NCBI GenBank assembly: GCA_043392685.1
Contig: JBHZGM010000002.1
From: Metapseudomonas sp043392685
GTDB taxonomy: Bacteria > Pseudomonadota > Gammaproteobacteria > Pseudomonadales > Pseudomonadaceae
DNA: 64,000 nt
Direction: 5' to 3' (one strand)
Below, piece after piece: positions 7,324 to 15,857 of this stretch; positions within the stretch are counted from its first letter, which is position 1; each line of letters opens with the position of its first letter. A program made the position numbers and the translations under genes. The notes under the pieces were generated by a model. The model saw only the letters and a list, made by a program, of their open reading frames with translations. It was not told where the DNA came from and did no database searches.

Positions 7324-7803
7324 TCAGGCAACTTGGCTGAGTCCTCCGACATGGCGTTGCCAGGCGTCGATGAAATCCCTCGGGCTGCCTTCGGGCTGGA
7401 ACACTTGGCGCCAGATCATGGCCATGCCGATCAGGTCGTCGGCGGCCGGCAGCACCAGGATGCTCGATTCGACCAGCATCCAGGCGATGGCGGTGGCGTA
7501 GCGCAGGTTGACTGTCAGCTCCAGGTGCGGCGCGGTGAGGAAGGCATGCTGGCTGGCCAGCCCGCGAACCTGGCTGGCGAGTTCCGGGTCCAGTGCCAGG
7601 TGATGGTCCCAGAGCTGCTGGTGGCGCTCGTCGCTGATGCCGTACAGGCCGCGTCCCTTGCCGCGGTCCAGGGCGGAGCCGAGTGCCGACTGGCAGGCGG
7701 CGGCGCCCAGCAGGATCGTTTCGGCGGTGGGGGAGGGGCGCTGCAGGTAATTCAGCGTCGGTCGTATCACATGCTGGCGGAGATCGCAGGCGGCTATTCC
7801 CAT
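7324..7803 (-). CDS. Phage-like hypothetical protein
   Basis: The 159-residue protein lacks a signal peptide and membrane spans. Its layout resembles a phage-associated family I know from tailed-phage and prophage genomes. It opens with IRPTLNYL, has a segment AAETILLGAAACQSALGSAL then GRGLYGISDERHQ, later LRYATAIAWM, and a tail with ADDLIGMAMIWRQVFQ and FIDAWQRH. Relatives have a lysozyme-like feel (an early acidic residue in the segment corresponding to AACQSALG), but here that site reads Gln. No other phage genes are nearby, so it looks like a stand-alone or domesticated copy. Confidence 0.55.
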   Translation of the reverse strand: MGIAACDLRQHVIRPTLNYLQRPSPTAETILLGAAACQSALGSALDRGKGRGLYGISDERHQQLWDHHLALDPELASQVRGLASQHAFLTAPHLELTVNLRYATAIAWMLVESSILVLPAADDLIGMAMIWRQVFQPEGSPRDFIDAWQRHVGGLSQVA

Positions 7804-7990
7804 TTTGCCCTCGCGAAGGGTGCCGGCGGGGCCGGGGCGTTTTGGCAGCTTCTCGTCGTTCTAGGAAAGGGCCCCACCGGGAGCGGAGTTAGCCGCTCGA
7901 TTTGAAGTCTAGTGCGATATTTGTGCTGTAAAGGCCTGTTTTTAAACCGATTCAGGCTTCTGGTTATTGTCTATATAGCTGGCTGTGATT

Positions 7991-8038
7991 AAAAAACAGC
8001 CAACAGGCAAGGGCCGCAAAGTCCCATGCCTGCTGGCT
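7991..8038 (-). terminator. Rho-independent terminator of sseA
   Basis: On the minus strand, arms of 12 bases (7998-8009 and 8027-8038, one mismatch) enclose a 17-base loop and are followed by TTTTTT at 7996-7991. It lies just downstream of the sseA stop. Confidence 0.8.
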
Positions 8039-8045
8039 TTCTGCC

Positions 8046-8900
8046 TTATTCGCCCTTGGCCAGAGGGCGGGAAGGATTGGTGATCCACTCGCTCCAGGAA
8101 CCGGCATAGAGCCGCGCCAGGGGATAGCCGGCCAGGCTCAGGGCGAAGAGGTTGTGGCAGGCGGTGACGCCCGATCCGCAATAGGCTACGACCTCGTCCA
8201 GCGGACGGTCGCCGATCAGCGCGGCGAAGCGCTGTTTGAGGGCCTCGGCCGGAAGGAAGCGGCCGTCGCTGCCGAGGTTGTCGGTGAAGGCTGCGCACTG
8301 GGCGCCGGGGATATGGCCGGCCACCGGGTCGATGGGCTCGACCTCGCCCTTGAAACGCGGCAGGGCGCGGGCGTCCAGCAGGGTCAGGCGGGTGTCGCCC
8401 AGGCGTTGCTGCAAGCCGTCGGCATCCAGCAGCAGGTTGTTGTCGGGCTGGCCCGCGAAATCGCCCGGCTGCACCACCGGCACCTCGCGGGTGAGCGGCA
8501 GCCCTGCGTCGCGCCAGGCCTTGAGGCCGCCATCCAGCAGGAATACGCCATCGCGCTTGCCCAGCCAGGCCAGCAGCCACCAGGCGCGCGCGGCGAAGGC
8601 GCCGGGGCCGTCGTCGTAGAGGACGATGGTGCTGTCGGCCGTGATGCCCCAGTCGCGCAGCTTGTCGGCCAGCGTCGCCGGGGCCGGCAGCGGGTGGCGG
8701 CCGGTCACGCCCTGGGTGACCGGGCCGGACAGGTCGCGTTCCAGGTCGGCGAAGCAGGCCTTGGGAATATGGTTCTCGGCATAGCCGCGCTGGCCATAGG
8801 CCGGGTCATCGAGGGAGAAGCGGCAGTCAAGGATGACCAGGCCCGGTTCTTCCAGGCGGGCACTGAGTTGGGCTGGGCTGATGAGCTGTGCGAGCGACAT
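8046..8900 (-). CDS. sseA: 3-mercaptopyruvate / thiosulfate sulfurtransferase (two rhodanese domains)
   Basis: SseA-type enzymes move sulfur from mercaptopyruvate or thiosulfate to acceptors such as cyanide or thiols. The 284-residue protein has two rhodanese domains. The N-terminal one carries VILDCRFSLDDPAYGQRGY. The C-terminal one has the active loop CGSGVTA near residue 242, where GSG after the cysteine favours mercaptopyruvate over thiosulfate. The start at 8900 gives MSLAQLISPAQL. It lies downstream of metC on the same strand with a 102-base gap, in a sulfur-related group. Confidence 0.92.
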   Translation of the reverse strand: MSLAQLISPAQLSARLEEPGLVILDCRFSLDDPAYGQRGYAENHIPKACFADLERDLSGPVTQGVTGRHPLPAPATLADKLRDWGITADSTIVLYDDGPGAFAARAWWLLAWLGKRDGVFLLDGGLKAWRDAGLPLTREVPVVQPGDFAGQPDNNLLLDADGLQQRLGDTRLTLLDARALPRFKGEVEPIDPVAGHIPGAQCAAFTDNLGSDGRFLPAEALKQRFAALIGDRPLDEVVAYCGSGVTACHNLFALSLAGYPLARLYAGSWSEWITNPSRPLAKGE

Positions 8901-9002
8901 GGCGGGTTCCTTGTCGTGACCATTGGTGTGGCGAGCATCATAAGGACGCTCGCACAGCCTGTCGCGCGCAATTGGCGGCGGCGCGGAACCGCCGCCGGTG
9001 GC

Positions 9003-10178
9003 TCAGCGGTAGGCGGCGCGCAGGCGCTGGAAGCCGGCGTCGAGGTCGGCGATCAGGTCGTCCGGATGCTCCAGGCCGACGTGCAGGCGCACCAGCGGAC
9101 CATCGCTCTTCCAGGTGGTCGCGCTGCGGTGGGCGCCGGGATTGGTCAGCAGGATCAGGCTCTCGAAACCGCCCCAGCTGTAGCCCATGCCGAACAGTTG
9201 CATGCCATCGAGCATGGCGCGCACCGCCTGTTCGGGCATCGCCTTGAACTCCACGCTGAACAGGCCGCAGGCGCCGGTGAAGTCGCGCTTCCACAGTTCG
9301 TGGCCGGGCGCGCCGGGCAGGGCGGGGTAGAGGATGCGTGCCACTTCCGGCTGTTCGGCCAGCCACTGGGCCACCTTCTCCGCATTGCGCTGGTGGCGTT
9401 CCAGGCGGGTGGAGAGGGTGCGCAGGCCGCGCAGGGCCAGGTAGGCATCGTCGGCGCTGACCGACAGGCCGAGCTGCTTGTAGAAGCCGCGCACCTGCGG
9501 GAACAGCGATTCGGTGGTCATGATCACGCCCATCAGCACGTCCGAGTGGCCGACGATGTATTTGGTGGCGGCATGGATGGAGATATCCACACCGTGGCTG
9601 AACGAAGGGAAATGCAGCGGTGTGCCCCAGGTGTTGTCGATCATCACCAGGGCGCCGTGGGCATGGGCCACTTCGGCGATGCTGGGCACGTCCTGCACTT
9701 CGAAGGTCAGGGAGCCGGGCGATTCGAGGAACACCACGCGGGTGTTGGGACGCATCAGCGCGGCGATGCCACCGCCGATCAGTGGGTCGTAGTAGGTGGT
9801 CTCGATGCCGAAACGCTTGAGGGTCTCGTCGCAGAAAGCGCGGGTCGGGTCGTACACGGAGTCGGTCATCAGCAGATGATCGCCGGGCTTCAGGGTGGCC
9901 AGCAGGGCGGTGGTCAGGGCGCTCAGGCCGCTGGGGGTGAGCATGGCCCCGTAGGCGCCTTCCAGTTCGGCCAGGGCGGACTCCAGCGAGCGGGTAGTGG
10001 GGTTGCCGTGACGGCCGTAGGTGTTGAGGGTGCCGTTCTGCGCGTGCAGGGCTTCCACGCTGGGGAAGAGCAGTGTGGAGGCGCGGTAGACCGGGGTGTT
10101 CACGGTTCCGCCGACCCGGCCCCGTTCACGGCCTTCATGGGCCAGCAGCGTTTCGAGATGCAGCTTGCGTTCGTCCAC
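9003..10178 (-). CDS. metC: Cystathionine beta-lyase (PLP-dependent)
   Basis: This Cys/Met metabolism PLP enzyme of 391 residues should cleave cystathionine to homocysteine, pyruvate and ammonia; such lyases also degrade cysteine to H2S. Seen are TPVYRASTLLFPS near the start, the cofactor strand YGRHGNPTTRSLE, and the PLP lysine in HAATKYIVGHSDVLMG. VGHSDV after the lysine is typical of MetC and not of cystathionine gamma-synthase. The start is GTG at 10178 with AGAGGT upstream. It follows the Lrp-type regulator, with a low-GC gap of 203 bases between them. Confidence 0.9.
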   Translation of the reverse strand: MDERKLHLETLLAHEGRERGRVGGTVNTPVYRASTLLFPSVEALHAQNGTLNTYGRHGNPTTRSLESALAELEGAYGAMLTPSGLSALTTALLATLKPGDHLLMTDSVYDPTRAFCDETLKRFGIETTYYDPLIGGGIAALMRPNTRVVFLESPGSLTFEVQDVPSIAEVAHAHGALVMIDNTWGTPLHFPSFSHGVDISIHAATKYIVGHSDVLMGVIMTTESLFPQVRGFYKQLGLSVSADDAYLALRGLRTLSTRLERHQRNAEKVAQWLAEQPEVARILYPALPGAPGHELWKRDFTGACGLFSVEFKAMPEQAVRAMLDGMQLFGMGYSWGGFESLILLTNPGAHRSATTWKSDGPLVRLHVGLEHPDDLIADLDAGFQRLRAAYR

Positions 10179-10315
10179 CTGGGTGTACCTCTGGGTCGGG
10201 ATAGCGGATATGAGCGGTGCCTGCCTGGAACGGAAGGCCTCCGGGATGGCGAAAAGATTACCGGTGGAGGCGGGGAAATTCTTTGCTTTGATTGGTCGGG
10301 AATATCGGTGGTCTG

Positions 10316-10326
10316 GAAATAATTTC
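10316..10326. promoter_or_regulatory. GAAATAATTTC palindrome in the metC upstream region
   Basis: A perfect 11-base palindrome lies in the A/T-rich gap (about 10265-10375) between the regulator stop and the metC start. The gap is much lower in G+C than its surroundings and holds a further GAAATTC. A/T-centred palindromes of this form suit Lrp/AsnC-type proteins. Its role as an operator for the adjacent regulator is inferred. Confidence 0.45.
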
Positions 10327-10381
10327 TACAGAATAATCTGTTATTGGAAGAACTTTCTACGATGCACTGGTGCCGGGGAAA

Positions 10382-10858
10382 TCATGAGTCGCCGGTCTGG
10401 GTCAGATGATCCAGGGGTAGCGCCGTGGTGTGCTTGATCACTTCCATGGCGAAGCCGGAACTGACGTCCGACAGGTCGGCCACGCGGATCAGGCGCTTGT
10501 ACACCGCGTCGTAGGCCTTGATGTCCGGCACCACCATTTTCAGCAGGTAATCGACGTCGCCGGTCATGCGGTAGATCTCGACGATCTCGGGAATGTCGCG
10601 CGTGCCTTCGATGAATTGCCGGGTCCAGTCATCGCTGTGGCGGCTGGTGCGGATGGTGACGAACACCGTGACCCCGAGCTTGAGCCGCTCGGCATCGCAG
10701 AGCGCTACCTGCCGGGTGATCACGCCGTCCTCGCGCAGCTTCTGCAGGCGCCGCCAGCAGGGCGTGGGGGAGAGGTTCACCGCTTCGGCCAGCTCCGCGA
10801 GGGAAATCGAGGCGTCCTGCTGCAGGAGGGCGATGATCTGCAGGTCTTTCTTGTCCAT
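10382..10858 (-). CDS. Lrp/AsnC-family regulator, DecR (YbaO)-like
   Basis: The 158-residue feast/famine regulator has an N-terminal helix-turn-helix (SISLAELAEAVNLSPTPCWRRL) and a C-terminal ligand-binding RAM domain (EIVEIYRMTGDVDYLLKMVV). By memory it is close to E. coli DecR, which activates cysteine detoxification; shared features include AEAVNL-TPCW, MxGxxDYL and a SxFAMExIK end. ATG at 10858 starts MDKKDLQII; the upstream extension has no family match. The metC and sseA genes downstream fit a role in controlling cysteine/sulfide metabolism. Confidence 0.85.
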   Translation of the reverse strand: MDKKDLQIIALLQQDASISLAELAEAVNLSPTPCWRRLQKLREDGVITRQVALCDAERLKLGVTVFVTIRTSRHSDDWTRQFIEGTRDIPEIVEIYRMTGDVDYLLKMVVPDIKAYDAVYKRLIRVADLSDVSSGFAMEVIKHTTALPLDHLTQTGDS

Positions 10859-10984
10859 GGGCTGGGTCCGTGGCAGGGGTGTCTGGTCGGGAGGCCGGCG
10901 GGCCGGGTGTGTCGAAACGATGACAATCGGCATCATAAGGTCACCCGTGCATGAAGTCGCGCGGGGAGAAGATGGGAGAGCTCG

Positions 10985-11794
10985 ATGCCAAGCCTGCAAC
11001 TGCCGAATGAACGTGCCTCGCTGATCCGCCGCCTTGGCGTGATCCTGGGGACCTTGCTGGTGGTCCTCTACTACTGCTGCCTGGTGCTGGTGCGTGCGCC
11101 GCTAAAGCGCCTCGACCGCGCCTGCGTGGATCGCTATACCCGTGCCATGTCGCGCCTGCTGCTGCGCCTGGTGCGCATGGACCTGTCGGTGCACGGTGCG
11201 ATACCCGATTTCAACGATGGCCGTCGCTACCTGATTCTCTGCAGCCATTCCAGCCACTACGACATCCCGGCCAGCTTCGTCGCCCTGCCGGGGTCGATCC
11301 GCATGCTGGCGAAGAAGGAGCTGTTCCGCATCCCCTTCCTCGGCCCGGCCATGCGCGCGGCGGAGTTCCCCTCCATCGACCGGCACAACCGCCGCCAGGC
11401 CCTGGCGGACCTGGAAACCGCGCGGCACATGATGGAGAGCGGCATCGTCCTCTGGGCCGCACCTGAAGGCACCCGTTCCGCCGATGGCCGCCTGCTGAAG
11501 TTCAAGAAGGGCTGCTTCCACCTGGCCCTGGATACCGACGCCGTGATCATCCCGGTATCCATTCGCGGCATTCACCGCGTGCTGCCGGCGCGCACCTTCC
11601 GCCTGAACCTGGGACAGAAGGTGGAAGTGCACGTGGGCGAGCCCATCGACGCCAGCCAGTACGATGCGGCGCGGCTCGACGAGCTGATGGCTGCGACCCG
11701 TGCCCGGATGCAGGAGCTGCTGGGGCAGGAGCCTGGTGAAGCCATGAATCCTGTAGGGGCGACTTCCCACCTGCCGCCAGCGCGAGCCTTGTAA
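10985..11794 (+). CDS. 1-acyl-sn-glycerol-3-phosphate acyltransferase (PlsC family)
   Basis: The 269-residue membrane-associated acyltransferase probably acylates lysophosphatidate or a related lysolipid. One hydrophobic segment (residues about 15-35) anchors it. The HX4D catalytic motif appears as HSSHYD, followed by KKELFRIPFLG (motif II), PEGTRSADG (motif III) and VIIPVSI (motif IV). The C-terminal 20 residues or so run into low-complexity sequence close to the downstream REP element. GGGAG precedes the ATG at 10985. Several PlsC paralogs exist in pseudomonads, so the substrate is not fixed. Confidence 0.85.
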   Translation: MPSLQLPNERASLIRRLGVILGTLLVVLYYCCLVLVRAPLKRLDRACVDRYTRAMSRLLLRLVRMDLSVHGAIPDFNDGRRYLILCSHSSHYDIPASFVALPGSIRMLAKKELFRIPFLGPAMRAAEFPSIDRHNRRQALADLETARHMMESGIVLWAAPEGTRSADGRLLKFKKGCFHLALDTDAVIIPVSIRGIHRVLPARTFRLNLGQKVEVHVGEPIDASQYDAARLDELMAATRARMQELLGQEPGEAMNPVGATSHLPPARAL

Positions 11795-11802
11795 GCAGGC
11801 AA

Positions 11803-11867
11803 TGTAGGAGCGAGCTTGCTCGCGAAGCTCTTGAGCTCGCCCGTTCGCGAGCAAGCTCGCTCCTACA
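11803..11867. repeat. Palindromic REP element (TGTAGGAGCGAGCTTGCTCGCGAA)
   Basis: Perfect 24-base arms (11803-11826 and 11844-11867) flank a 17-base spacer. This is the canonical Pseudomonas REP pair arranged head to head. It sits between the convergent acyltransferase and SMP-30-like genes and can act as a transcript-end hairpin. Confidence 0.9.
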
Positions 11868-11901
11868 TGTTCGATGCCCCCGTGAGAAAGCCTTCCGTGC
11901 C

Positions 11902-12963
11902 TCAGCGAATCTTCAACTTGCCGATCCGGTCATTGTCCAGGCTACCCAGGTACAGGTAATCCCCCACCGGCTTGGCCGAGGTGACCATGCGCAGGTGGGC
12001 GCCGCTGGTGTCGTGCAGGCTGTGGACGATCTCGCCTTTCTCGTTCAGTTGCAGCACCAGGCCGTAGGGCACCGGCTTGGGCCAGAACATGCGCGGCAGC
12101 TTGGCGATCTGCGCCTTCAGCCAGGGTTGGGTGTGGAGGAAGTCGGCGTCAGCCTTGCGCGGGGAGGGCAGGGCGACCCAGAAGCTGCCCTGGTGGTCAC
12201 CCTGGAGGTTATCCGGCAGGCCCGGCAGGTTGTCGATGAAGACGTCGTGGGTACCGGCCTTTTCGCCGCTCAGCCAGTAGCGGGTGATGCGGTAGCGGTA
12301 GGTCTCGTTGATCAGCACGAAGTCCTCGTTGGCCGACAGCGCCACGCCATTGGCGAAGTAGAGGTCCTTGAGCAGCACCTCGGTCTTTCCGCTGAGCGGG
12401 TCGAAACGCATCAGGCGGCCGTGGGGGCGGGCCTCCAGCAGGTCGAGCAGGTAATCCGGTTGCTGGAACCTGCTGGAGGCGTCGGTGAAGTAGATGCGGC
12501 CGTCCTGGGCGATGTCCAGGTCGTCGGTGAAGCGGAAGGGCACGCCGTCGGCTTCGCTGGCCAGCACACTGATGTTGCCTTGCGGGTCGATGCGCAGCAG
12601 GCCCTTGTAGGCATCGCCGACGATCAGGTTGCCGGCGGCGTCGAAGTCCATGCCCAGCGGGCGGCCGCCGGTTTCGACGAAGGTTTCCACCTCGCCCTTG
12701 TCGTCGAAGCGCACGATGCGGCCATCGTGCAGCCCGGCGTAGAGGCGGCCCTGGCCGTCGACGGCGGTGTCTTCCGGTCCGTGTATCTGGCCCTGGGCGA
12801 TCAGCTCGGCCTTCATCAGGGTGTCGTTGGGCTCCAGTACGCCGGTCATCGCTGGGGCCTTGGGCGCGTCCCAGGCCAGCGGGTCGATGGGGGAGGGCGT
12901 GACAGCAAGGTAGACCGCCACGGCGGCGATCAGCAGGGCGAGCACGCCCAGCAGCTTCTTCAT
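11902..12963 (-). CDS. SMP-30/gluconolactonase-like beta-propeller, membrane-anchored
   Basis: The 353-residue protein starts MKKLLGVLALLIAAVAVYLA, a signal anchor, followed by a six-bladed propeller of the SMP-30/strictosidine-synthase-like group. Blades are visible as repeated DxxG(R/N)xY units: DGQGRLYAGLHDG, AAGNLIVGDAYKG, QDGRIYFTDASS. Then come ANGVALSANEDFVLINET and YRITRYWL, the family core. Members hydrolyse lactones or esters in some cases, but the substrate here is unknown. The ATG at 12963 was preferred because it begins the hydrophobic leader; the longer frame adds 56 unsupported residues. Confidence 0.82.
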   Translation of the reverse strand: MKKLLGVLALLIAAVAVYLAVTPSPIDPLAWDAPKAPAMTGVLEPNDTLMKAELIAQGQIHGPEDTAVDGQGRLYAGLHDGRIVRFDDKGEVETFVETGGRPLGMDFDAAGNLIVGDAYKGLLRIDPQGNISVLASEADGVPFRFTDDLDIAQDGRIYFTDASSRFQQPDYLLDLLEARPHGRLMRFDPLSGKTEVLLKDLYFANGVALSANEDFVLINETYRYRITRYWLSGEKAGTHDVFIDNLPGLPDNLQGDHQGSFWVALPSPRKADADFLHTQPWLKAQIAKLPRMFWPKPVPYGLVLQLNEKGEIVHSLHDTSGAHLRMVTSAKPVGDYLYLGSLDNDRIGKLKIR

Positions 12964-13378
12964 CTTCTTGTATCCGTTGAGGTGGGGTGATGGCCGGGGC
13001 CTGTTGTTCTGCGCGGGCTTTTTTAGCAGCCGCCCGTGGCCGGCGCCAGGGCTGAATGTCGTGCCATCAGGCAGGCCACGGTTGACAGCGCCGGGGCGGA
13101 CTGAGCAGTATCGGTGCCTCGCTTGATCCAACCGAGCCTTTCAATGTCCGCCATCGCCCACTCCGCCGTTTCCGCCCAGGCCTTCCAGGTCCTGGCGTCG
13201 GCCCATGGCGTTGGCGCAGGCAAGAAATCCAAGAAACAGTCGCTCATTTGACCGGGGCGCGCTGTCCCGTCAGATGGGCTGACAGGACAGTAGGCGTGAA
13301 CCGGGACTCCCCCCTTTCGAACCCCCTCCCTGCATCCCTCCGACGGTGACTCTGACGGTCAGCCAAAGGAGATCTGCA
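12964..13378. other. 415-base gap with two weak small ORFs
   Basis: No convincing gene is seen. On the minus strand an ORF at 13023-13247 would encode 74 residues starting MSDCFLDFLPAPTPWADA, with no ribosome-binding site. On the plus strand a 35-codon ORF at 13145-13252 (MSAIAHSAVSAQAFQVLASA, then GKKSKKQSLI) overlaps it and also lacks a good Shine-Dalgarno. The right part must contain the promoter of the DapA-like gene. Confidence 0.4.
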
Positions 13379-14233
13379 ATGCCTGTGTTTTCTGGAATCT
13401 GGGTTGCCCTGGTGACCCCCTTCAACGATGGCGCCATCGACTTCCCCGCCCTGCGCCGCCTGGCCCGGCACCTGTTGGACGAAGGCGTGGCCGGGCTGGT
13501 GGCCTGTGGCACCACGGGCGAGGCGGCGGCGCTGTCGAAGGACGAGCAGCTGGCGGTGCTCGACGCGTTGCTCGAAGAGGTGCCCGGCGAGCGCCTGGTG
13601 ATGGGGCTGGCGGGCAACAACCTGGCCGAACTGCTGGCGTTCCAGCGCGAGGTGCAGCGTCGCCCCATCGCCGGTGTGCTGGTGCCGGCGCCTTACTACA
13701 TCCGCCCGTCCCAGGAGGGCCTGCTGGCCTGGTTCGGCGCCATCGCCGATGCCTCCAGCGTGCCGCTGATCCTCTATGACATTCCCTACCGCACCGGCGT
13801 ACGCCTGGAGCTGGCTACCCTGCGCCAGCTCGCCCGGCACCCGCGGATCGTGGCCATCAAGGACTGCGGCGGCAATCCGGAAACCACCCTGGCGCTGATC
13901 GCCGACGGTGAACTGGACGTGCTGACCGGCGAAGACGGGCAGATCTTCACCACTCTGTGCATGGGGGGCCGTGGCGCGATCGCGGCGTCGGCGCATATCC
14001 ACCCGCGCCGGTTCGTGGAAATGGCCGAATGCATCGGCAAAGGTGAACTTGAGGCCGCGCGTGCGATCTTCCAGAAGATACAGCCACTGATTCGCCTGGC
14101 CTTCGCCGAACCCAATCCGGCCCCGGTGAAAAGCCTGCTGGCGATGCAGGGGCTGATCCGCGACGAGTTGCGCCTGCCCATGCAGCCCAGTTCCGAAGCC
14201 CTGCGGCAGCGGCTGCGCACGGAACTGGCGTAG
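13379..14233 (+). CDS. Dihydrodipicolinate synthase (DapA)-family lyase
   Basis: The 284-residue TIM-barrel aldolase of the DapA/N-acetylneuraminate lyase family has GIWVALVTPF at the N-terminus, the substrate loop ACGTTGEAAAL, the tyrosine motif LYDIPYRTG, and the Schiff-base lysine in VAIKDCGGN. All core residues of a working aldolase are present. AAAGGA lies eight bases before the ATG at 13379. Because the family includes several paralogs per Pseudomonas genome, it may be either the lysine-pathway enzyme or a paralog acting on another keto acid. No lysine genes are next to it. Confidence 0.85.
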   Translation: MPVFSGIWVALVTPFNDGAIDFPALRRLARHLLDEGVAGLVACGTTGEAAALSKDEQLAVLDALLEEVPGERLVMGLAGNNLAELLAFQREVQRRPIAGVLVPAPYYIRPSQEGLLAWFGAIADASSVPLILYDIPYRTGVRLELATLRQLARHPRIVAIKDCGGNPETTLALIADGELDVLTGEDGQIFTTLCMGGRGAIAASAHIHPRRFVEMAECIGKGELEAARAIFQKIQPLIRLAFAEPNPAPVKSLLAMQGLIRDELRLPMQPSSEALRQRLRTELA

Positions 14234-14388
14234 GTTATGTACGAAGACTGCCTGCGCTCGACGACTTCTCGTACAAAACCTGGGCGCCCCCCGTGCGGAG
14301 CAGCAGCGGCGGGGCGGGAGTGATGCAAGGCGCGAAGCGAGGACCCGGCGCGATATATACTGCGCGCCACTGATTCAAGGAGAGCCCT

Positions 14389-15516
14389 GTGGCCATCGAC
14401 ATTATCTGGATCCGCGACGACGCTGCGCTGGCCGAACACTGCGCCGCGTGGCGGCGCCTGCCCTTCGTGGCCCTGGACACCGAGTTCATGCGGGTCGACA
14501 CCTTCTACCCCAGGGCCGGCCTGGTGCAGGTCGGCGACGGTGAACACGCCTTCCTCATCGATCCGCTGCTGATTCGCGACTGGTCGCCCTTCGCCGAACT
14601 GCTGGAGGACCGGGCCGTACTCAAGGTGCTGCACGCCTGCAGCGAGGACCTGGAAGTCTTCCTGCGCCTGACCGGCACCCTGCCGCAGCCGCTGCTGGAC
14701 ACCCAGCTGGCAGCCGGTTACCTCGGCATCGGCTACTCCATGGGCTATTCCCGCCTGGTGCAGGCAGTCCTCGGCATCGACCTGCCCAAGGACGAAACCC
14801 GTTCTGACTGGCTGCAGCGTCCGCTCACCGAGATGCAGGTGCGTTATGCCGCCGAAGACGCGCAGCACCTGGCCGAACTCTACGTCGCCCTGGAGCCGCG
14901 CCTGAGCGAGCCCAAGCGCGCCTGGGTGCTGGAAGACGGCGCCGAACTGGTGGCCAACCTGCGCCGTGAGGTCGTTCCCCAGGAGCTCTACCGCGAAGCC
15001 AAGCTGGCCTGGAAGTTGTCTCGTGCCCAGCTCGCCGTGCTGCGCGAGCTTTGCGCCTGGCGCGAGACCGAGGCGCGCCTGCGCGACCAGCCGCGCAACC
15101 GCATCCTGCGTGAACACAGCCTCTGGCCCCTGGCGCGCTTCCAGCCGGACAACCTGGTGTCCCTGGCGCGGATCGACGACATGCACCCGCGCACCGTGCG
15201 TCAGGACGGCAATACCCTGCTTAAATTGATTCGCGAGGCCGCCGGGACTCCACCGGAACAGTGGCCCGAGGCACTGCCCGAGCCGCTGCCGCCGGAAGCC
15301 GCGCCGCTGCTCAAGAAGCTGCGTGCCATCGGCCATGCAGAGGCCGAGCGCCTGGGCATGGCGCCGGAACTGATGCTGCGCAAGAAGCACCTGGAAGCCC
15401 TGCTCAAGAGCGGGTTCCCCAACGGCCCCTACAGCCTGCCCGACGGCCTGCGTGGCTGGCGCCGCGAGCTGATGGGCCAGGCCCTGCTGGACGCCCTGGC
15501 CACGACCGGCCAATGA
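14389..15516 (+). CDS. rnd: Ribonuclease D
   Basis: RNase D is a 3'-5' exonuclease that trims tRNA and other RNA 3' ends. The 375-residue protein has the DEDD catalytic motifs: ALDTEFMRVDTFYPRAGLVQ (Exo I), HACSEDLEVF (Exo II) and YAAEDAQHLAELY (Exo III with tyrosine). These are followed by HRDC-type helical domains, with PRTVRQDGNTLL in the second half. The start is GTG at 14389 with AAGGAGAG upstream. Its stop region overlaps the possible long start of the next gene, consistent with an rnd-ycgL operon. Confidence 0.95.
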   Translation: MAIDIIWIRDDAALAEHCAAWRRLPFVALDTEFMRVDTFYPRAGLVQVGDGEHAFLIDPLLIRDWSPFAELLEDRAVLKVLHACSEDLEVFLRLTGTLPQPLLDTQLAAGYLGIGYSMGYSRLVQAVLGIDLPKDETRSDWLQRPLTEMQVRYAAEDAQHLAELYVALEPRLSEPKRAWVLEDGAELVANLRREVVPQELYREAKLAWKLSRAQLAVLRELCAWRETEARLRDQPRNRILREHSLWPLARFQPDNLVSLARIDDMHPRTVRQDGNTLLKLIREAAGTPPEQWPEALPEPLPPEAAPLLKKLRAIGHAEAERLGMAPELMLRKKHLEALLKSGFPNGPYSLPDGLRGWRRELMGQALLDALATTGQ

Positions 15517-15563
15517 ACCTATCCGCCGTGCCGTCCGGCACGGCTCGCCCCACGAGCCCGACC

Positions 15564-15857
15564 ATGAAACGTATCTGTTCCATCTACAAAAGCCCGCGCA
15601 AGAACGAGATGTACCTCTACGTCGACAAGCGCGAAGCCCTGAGCCGCGTGCCCGAAGCCCTGATCGCCGCCTTCGGCGCCCCGCAGCATGCCTTCGACCT
15701 GGTGCTGACCCCCGAGCGCCAGCTGGCCCGCGAGGACATCAACAAGGTGCTGGAGAACATCGAGAAGCAGGGCTTCCACCTGCAGATGCCGCCGGCCCAG
15801 GACGAGTACATCGAGCACCTGCCGGAAGAACTGCTGCGGATGAACGACCCCGTCTGA
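15564..15857 (+). CDS. YcgL domain-containing protein
   Basis: The 97-residue protein MKRICSIYKSPRKNEMYLYV... matches the small YcgL family (DUF709) in length and in its conserved opening; biochemical function is not known to me. The ATG at 15564 was chosen because it gives the usual family N-terminus. An ATG at 15513 overlapping the rnd stop would add 17 unusual residues. It is sandwiched between rnd and a hydroxyacid dehydrogenase and shares one base with the next start (TGATG). Confidence 0.88.
   Translation: MKRICSIYKSPRKNEMYLYVDKREALSRVPEALIAAFGAPQHAFDLVLTPERQLAREDINKVLENIEKQGFHLQMPPAQDEYIEHLPEELLRMNDPV

Noticed and set aside
7144..7803. Prophage or genomic island
   Set aside because: Only one phage-like gene is present; no integrase, attachment-site repeats or tRNA gene flank it.
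13023..13252. Two opposed small ORFs in the gap before the DapA-like gene
   Set aside because: Neither has a Shine-Dalgarno, a family match or codon evidence strong enough to call a gene.
15513..15563. Longer start for the YcgL gene overlapping the rnd stop
   Set aside because: The 17 extra residues (MNLSAVPSGTARPTSPT) do not resemble the family; the ATG at 15564 gives the conserved MKRICSIYKS start.
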